This document shows, in pieces, positions 60,116 to 64,000 of a stretch of 64,000 bases of DNA (positions within the stretch are counted from its first letter, which is position 1; each line of letters opens with the position of its first letter). A program made the translations under genes and the position numbers. A model generated the notes under the pieces. It had not been told where the DNA came from. It saw nothing but the letters and a program-made list of their open reading frames with translations, and did not search any database. The DNA comes from FEN-1297 sp963843605 (GTDB lineage Bacteria; Bacteroidota; Ignavibacteria; Ignavibacteriales; Ignavibacteriaceae): the NCBI GenBank assembly GCA_963843605.1, contig CAWJLA010000008.1, forward strand, positions 372,001-436,000, in the 5' to 3' direction.

Positions 60116-60709
60116 CTAAAAAGGTTTAAAATTATTTTCTTTATTTCTGTGCAACCATATATTCCGCCACAACAACTGATTGTCGATCCGGATATAAATT
60201 CTGTAGACACCGTCCGGTAAATAGTTGCCGTTATCATCTTTTTCGTTCCACTCAACTCTGTGATATCCGGCTTGTATATATCCTTCAAGTATAATTTTAT
60301 AATAACTAAAATGCGGAGAGACATAATAACCATTGCCATATATGGCCGCGCCGCTTGTGTTTTCTCCCGGCAGCCTGCCTTTTACTATCCATACAGTAAT
60401 ATTTTTACCGACGGGAATTCCGAAATTTATAAATACTCCCTCACTTGAAGGATTGGGATACGGCTCAGTAAGCTGGTAATTAAGTTTACCATGTGTGGCT
60501 GAGACTTCAATTATATACGATTTTTCATTCGGCTGACCTAGTATGGCTATAGGATCGGGACTGTCGGACGAAGTCATTACTATTCCTGTTATCAGAGGGA
60601 TTTCCGAGGAATTGATTATTGAAGAGCCGGCGTCGGTTGGATTTTTACATGATAATAATAGGAATGCTAGACTTACAAGAAATAAAACTGTTAAATATTG
60701 TTTTCTCAT
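60116..60709 (-). CDS. Lipoprotein with a T9SS/FlgD-like C-terminal beta domain
   Basis: A lipoprotein signal peptide ends FLLLSCKNPTD, with the lipidated Cys at about residue 21. The middle and C-terminal parts show LTEPYPNPSSEGVFINFGIP, then VWIVKGRLPGENTSG and AGYHRVEWNEKDDNGNYLPDG-like turns followed by VYRIYIRIDNQ. This resembles the FlgD-Ig/T9SS C-terminal fold, but here it is the main domain of a lipoprotein. GGGGGCGC precedes the ATG. Function unknown. Confidence 0.8.
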   Translation of the reverse strand: MRKQYLTVLFLVSLAFLLLSCKNPTDAGSSIINSSEIPLITGIVMTSSDSPDPIAILGQPNEKSYIIEVSATHGKLNYQLTEPYPNPSSEGVFINFGIPVGKNITVWIVKGRLPGENTSGAAIYGNGYYVSPHFSYYKIILEGYIQAGYHRVEWNEKDDNGNYLPDGVYRIYIRIDNQLLWRNIWLHRNKENNFKPF

Positions 60710-60902
60710 TGCGCCCCCAACTGCATTTGATATTTCAAATTGATTTTATATTCGATAAACCGAATCCCCGCTATTTCGAGAGAATGAAAATATAAATTCC
60801 GTACAAATTATTATTTTTATATTTAAGCTCAAAAAAATATTTTGTAATATGCTTTAGGCCTAATATTAATAGTAAAGGATTAATTTCCGAGGAGAACTAA
60901 CA

Positions 60903-61835
60903 GTGAGATCTTATTTTACCGTTATTTTATTTTTTGTATTATTAGTTATGAGTAATTCAGGAATATCACAGACAAAAACATTGAACGTCTGGAACGGAAA
61001 AATTCCCGGCGCTATCGATAACCCTAGAATTAAAGAGAACACCGTACTCTCTGATTTGGGAGTTAAGCGTATAAGAGACGTTACCGAACCGACCATAAAG
61101 ATTTACTTCCCTCCTAAAGTAAAAGCGAACGGAACCGCAATGCTTATTTGTCCGGGCGGAGGTTATGTTCGTCTGGCAATGCCCGACGAAGGTTATGCCG
61201 TAGCAAATTGGCTGAAAAGCATAGGCATTACGGCGGTTGTTCTCAAATACAGACTACCGAGCGATTCAATAATGGAAAACAAAGCAATTGGACCACTGGA
61301 GGATGCTCAGGAAGCAATGAGAATAATTAGACGCCATTCAAAAGAATGGGGATTAAATCCTCGTAAAATAGGGGTTATGGGCTTCTCCGCGGGAGGACAT
61401 GTAGCGTCATCGCTTTGCACTCATTACAATGAAAAAGTTTACAAGTCCGACACAACCAGCGCCCGTCCCGATTTTTCGGTACTTGTTTATCCTGTAATCT
61501 CAATGAGAGAAGGCATAACTCATATGGGATCCAGAATTCATCTTTTAGGAAAATCACCGGATACAAGTCTTGTAGAACATTTCTCCAACGAACTTCAGGT
61601 AACTAAAAACACTCCTCCCGCTTTTTTAGTGCAGGCAGAAAACGATAAAACAGTTCCCGTTCAAAACAGCATCGATTATTTTCTTGCGCTAAAAAAATTC
61701 AATATTCCTGCCGAACTTCATATTTATGAAAAAGGCGGACACGGATTCGGTTTGGCTAAAAACCGTCATAACGAAACAGAATCCAACTGGCCGAAAACTT
61801 GCGAAAACTGGATGAAAATGATGGGGCTCCTATAA
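60903..61835 (+). CDS. Exported alpha/beta hydrolase (Axe1/BD-FAE-like esterase)
   Basis: A signal peptide (MRSYFTVILFFVLLVMSNSG) is followed by an alpha/beta hydrolase fold. The nucleophile elbow is GFSAGGHVASSLC, with the serine in G-x-S-x-G-G. The oxyanion region is LICPGGGYVRLAMPDEGYA, the acid lies in ENDKTVPVQNS and the base in EKGGHGFGL. The layout matches acetyl-xylan or feruloyl esterases, which remove acyl groups from plant polymers, though the substrate is inferred. GAGGAGAACTAACA and a GTG start are seen. 310 residues. Confidence 0.88.
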   Translation: MRSYFTVILFFVLLVMSNSGISQTKTLNVWNGKIPGAIDNPRIKENTVLSDLGVKRIRDVTEPTIKIYFPPKVKANGTAMLICPGGGYVRLAMPDEGYAVANWLKSIGITAVVLKYRLPSDSIMENKAIGPLEDAQEAMRIIRRHSKEWGLNPRKIGVMGFSAGGHVASSLCTHYNEKVYKSDTTSARPDFSVLVYPVISMREGITHMGSRIHLLGKSPDTSLVEHFSNELQVTKNTPPAFLVQAENDKTVPVQNSIDYFLALKKFNIPAELHIYEKGGHGFGLAKNRHNETESNWPKTCENWMKMMGLL

Positions 61836-62256
61836 ACCGGGTAGTTAAATTTAATATTTACCGTCACGGTTACATGCTATTTGTAACTTCATTGTTTGCA
61901 TAAGTAAAGTTAAATCTGTTAAGGATTTGGATTCACCAAATTTACATGTTTGTCCGGTCACACTTATCTATTTATATTAATTTATTGGATTCATACTTGT
62001 TGATTATTCGGACATTCAAGACTATTTTCTAAACATGAAAAATTTCATTCGCAATGCAAAAGAGAAAACATTAATTCCGGCAATTGTTTTTTTTAAGATC
62101 AAAACAACCGTCGATTGAAATAAATTGTTTTTGATATTACCTCGCTATAAAAAGAACTAGAAAACTTTGTACATATATCTAATAAAGATAAACCTACGGT
62201 AAGTCCATATTCAATGTTACATAGTGAACCGAAACTTTATTTAGAAAGGGCAAAGC
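61836..62256. other. Gene-free spacer before the Tat-exported binding protein
   Basis: No gene is recognised and no convincing repeat or hairpin is seen in about 420 AT-rich bases. AGAAAGGG lies 8 bases upstream of the TTG start of the next gene. Confidence 0.35.
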
Positions 62257-63576
62257 TTGATTGATGATAAACGGATACAGTTAAATAAATCTCAAGTGCA
62301 TAGGCGCGATTTCTTAAAACTCCTGGGCTTAACTGCCGGCGGATATGCATTAAGCAAAATACCTTTTTCTCATGAGTCTGCGGTTACTTCCGTCCGACCC
62401 GACAAAATTTTAATTTCCCAAATCCCTAAAATCGGACTTATAATACCTGATTCAGGATTATATCCCGAATTGGGTAAAAATATAAAAACCGGGTTATCTC
62501 TTGCTCTCAAACGATCGGGCATTTCAAGTGCTATTGTAGGAGAAAAAATAAAAACGGTGGTAACCGGCAACCGAAGACATGAAAACTTAGCGGCGGTAAG
62601 AGAGCTTATACAAAAAAATAAATGTGAAATACTTGTCGGAGTTATTCCTCCCATCACCGCTTCCGAAATGCATAACGAACTCGAAGAAAACGGAAAATTT
62701 TTAATCGTAACAAACGCCGGTGCAAATGTTGTAAGAACGGAAGAACAGTCTCCGTATATTTTTTATAATACTCTTGGTTACTGGCAGTCTAATTTTGCGC
62801 TAGGCCAATGGGCGGCAAGACATCTGGGCAGAAATATTTTCATAGCGACTTCTTTTTACGAGAGCGGCTACGATGCGCTTTACGCATTCAGAACCGGCGC
62901 TGAACAGGAAGGCGGAAAAATAATTGAAACACACGTTTCCCATTTACCTAACGCTCAGACGGAAATGCATGAACTTATGGGTCGCATTAAAAATGCCGCT
63001 CCGGATTTTGTATTTGCCGCGTATAGCGGTAACGAAGCCGCCGAATTCCTAAGTGCTTATTCAAAAGCAGGGTTAGAAAATAAGATTCCCCTTGCGGCAT
63101 CTTCGTTTATGGCGGAAACTTCTATGCTCAACAAATATCGCACATCATTTCCTTCGATGATAAGCTGCTCTTCGTGGATGCCCGGATTGACGGCCGGAGA
63201 AAAATCATTATCCGTAAAACATACTGTTAATAAAAGTGAAAATCCGGATGACAGGTTCGCGGTATTGGGTTTTGATACCGGTATACTGATAGCTGAGACC
63301 TTGCATGCAACGGGAAATAAATTAACCGATATAAGCCTTGTAAGAGAATCACTGCGCAATGCCGCTTTCAATTCACCGCGCGGTAAAGTGTTTATGAACT
63401 GTGATACTCAAAGTATTACTACCCCGCTGTATTTATATAATTTAAATGCTGATATGAATAAATTTTCTTATGCAGAAATTGACGAATTAAAAACCGTCGG
63501 AAGTAATAACCGGGTCTTCACATCTTTATGCAGCCAGCAAAGAACAGGCTGGCTTAATGAATACCTGGTAGTTTAA
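62257..63576 (+). CDS. Tat-exported type 1 periplasmic binding protein (ABC substrate-binding-like)
   Basis: Binding protein of the leucine/isoleucine/valine (peripla_BP_6) kind, 439 residues. The N-terminus has a twin-arginine signal (VHRRDFLKLLGLTAGGYALS), so it is exported folded. The binding fold shows IGLIIPDSGLYPELGKNIKT, LVGVIPPITASEM and TNAGANVVRTEEQSPY, with a C-terminal lobe ending near residue 420. TTG start with AGAAAGGG. No permease or ATPase gene is adjacent; instead a GNAT follows at 12 bases, so it may be a sensor or part of another system. Confidence 0.87.
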   Translation: MIDDKRIQLNKSQVHRRDFLKLLGLTAGGYALSKIPFSHESAVTSVRPDKILISQIPKIGLIIPDSGLYPELGKNIKTGLSLALKRSGISSAIVGEKIKTVVTGNRRHENLAAVRELIQKNKCEILVGVIPPITASEMHNELEENGKFLIVTNAGANVVRTEEQSPYIFYNTLGYWQSNFALGQWAARHLGRNIFIATSFYESGYDALYAFRTGAEQEGGKIIETHVSHLPNAQTEMHELMGRIKNAAPDFVFAAYSGNEAAEFLSAYSKAGLENKIPLAASSFMAETSMLNKYRTSFPSMISCSSWMPGLTAGEKSLSVKHTVNKSENPDDRFAVLGFDTGILIAETLHATGNKLTDISLVRESLRNAAFNSPRGKVFMNCDTQSITTPLYLYNLNADMNKFSYAEIDELKTVGSNNRVFTSLCSQQRTGWLNEYLVV

Positions 63577-63588
63577 AAAGAGGCTGAA

Positions 63589-64000
63589 ATGAAAATCGAT
63601 TTAAAACCTAAAAACGAAAAAGACGAATCCTTCCTTTTCAGACTTTATGCCGGAACCAGGGAAGAGGAGCTTTCTGTTCTTTCTTGGACGCCTTCTCAAA
63701 AAGATGAATTCCTGCAGATGCAGTTCAAGGCACAGACAGAATATTACAGTCAGATTTATCCTGATGCCGAATATAATATTATTCTGCACGACGACGAACC
63801 GGCAGGACGTTTAATCATCGCCCGCCTGGAGAATGAAATAAGAGTTGTTGATATCGCGATGATAAAAAAACAGCGCGGAAAAGGGACGGGCGAATTGCTG
63901 CTGCGTAAAATAATGGAAGAGGCGGAAAGAGAAGGCAAGCTTGTAGTACTGCACGTCGAACATCTTAACCGTGCTAAAAATCTTTATGTAAGATTGGGAT
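63589..64000 (+). CDS. GNAT-family N-acetyltransferase (3' end outside window)
   Basis: A GNAT fold is visible from residue 1: FLFRLYAGTREEELSVLSWT, then QTEYYSQIYPDAEYNIILHD, PAGRLIIARLENEIRVVDIA and KKQRGKGTGELLLRKIM, where R-G-K-G-T-G is the acetyl-CoA motif. About 137 residues are present before the window ends. It starts 12 bases after the binding protein gene, so the two are co-transcribed. Its N-terminal segment resembles GNATs that sit next to phage tail-collar-like proteins; what follows is outside the window. Confidence 0.85.
   Translation, partial: MKIDLKPKNEKDESFLFRLYAGTREEELSVLSWTPSQKDEFLQMQFKAQTEYYSQIYPDAEYNIILHDDEPAGRLIIARLENEIRVVDIAMIKKQRGKGTGELLLRKIMEEAEREGKLVVLHVEHLNRAKNLYVRLG

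Overview
The window looks like a chromosomal segment from a low-GC bacterium of the Ignavibacteria line (Bacteroidota/Chlorobi relatives). The main clues are two secreted proteins ending in a type IX secretion (T9SS) sorting domain with the characteristic NYPNPFNPST signature, a long two-insert IspG, a CarboxypepD-plug TonB-dependent receptor, a UpxY/NusG-like antiterminator and the short Bacteroidota-type AMP nucleosidase. Several genes start with TTG or GTG. No tRNA, 16S/23S rRNA, prophage, CRISPR array or intact insertion sequence was found.

Layout. Positions 1-447 hold the 5' part of the RNase P RNA (minus strand, running off the left edge). 763-4862 (minus): zinc-ribbon coiled-coil protein, Nif3-like metalloprotein and IspG. 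5202-8991 (plus): DnaG, then a pair of unrecognised genes that might be a divergent sigma-like/partner module. 9090-10587: dicluster ferredoxin plus geranylgeranyl-reductase-type flavoprotein. 10823-11917: MBL-fold/rhodanese sulfur enzyme. 12058-16071: TonB receptor divergent from a PAS hybrid histidine kinase. 16238-20756 (plus): UDP-glucose dehydrogenase, NusG-like protein, YhaM-like HD protein, TPR protein and class III sirtuin. 20775-25176: MarR regulator, GlsB membrane protein, RpiB, a DrrAB-like ABC exporter and AMP nucleosidase. 25500-31312 (minus): M30-like metalloprotease with a T9SS tail, a lipoprotein, a TM-helix channel protein and an APC transporter fused to universal-stress domains. 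31534-35510: GNAT, OsmC, a barrel protein and the ergothioneine pair egtB-egtD. 35797-43776: DinB-like protein, ValRS, acid phosphatase lipoprotein, DUF1015 and SerC. 43784-49023 (minus): DUF2203, Pit phosphate transporter with its DUF47 partner, a porin and a large MscS. 49367-53637: proline catabolic dehydrogenase and a beta-helix T9SS cargo protein. 53971-55412: a methionine-rich periplasmic protein beside a lipoprotein MsrA-MsrB fusion. 55750-64000: giant TPR/DUF3857/transglutaminase protein, surface proteins, an Axe1-like esterase, a Tat-exported type 1 binding protein and a partial GNAT.

The most interesting functional candidate is 53971-55412. A small exported protein with about 21 methionines in its mature ~98 residues lies 29 bases downstream of a secreted methionine sulfoxide reductase fusion, which suggests an envelope oxidant sink that is recycled by its neighbour. 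The fusion is interrupted by one in-frame TAA between the MsrA and MsrB halves, so it is either a fresh nonsense mutation, an assembly error or an unusual two-part expression arrangement.

The second theme is non-coding. At least six families of imperfect palindromic repeats fill most of the gene-free stretches. A ~20-base palindrome resembling CCTGCCTGCCGGCAGGCAGG appears inserted inside members of different repeat families. Two elements have terminal inverted repeats like MITEs, one with a 4-base flanking duplication. There is also a DUF389 gene remnant overlapping the end of egtD. All identifications come from reading the sequence; no database search was possible.
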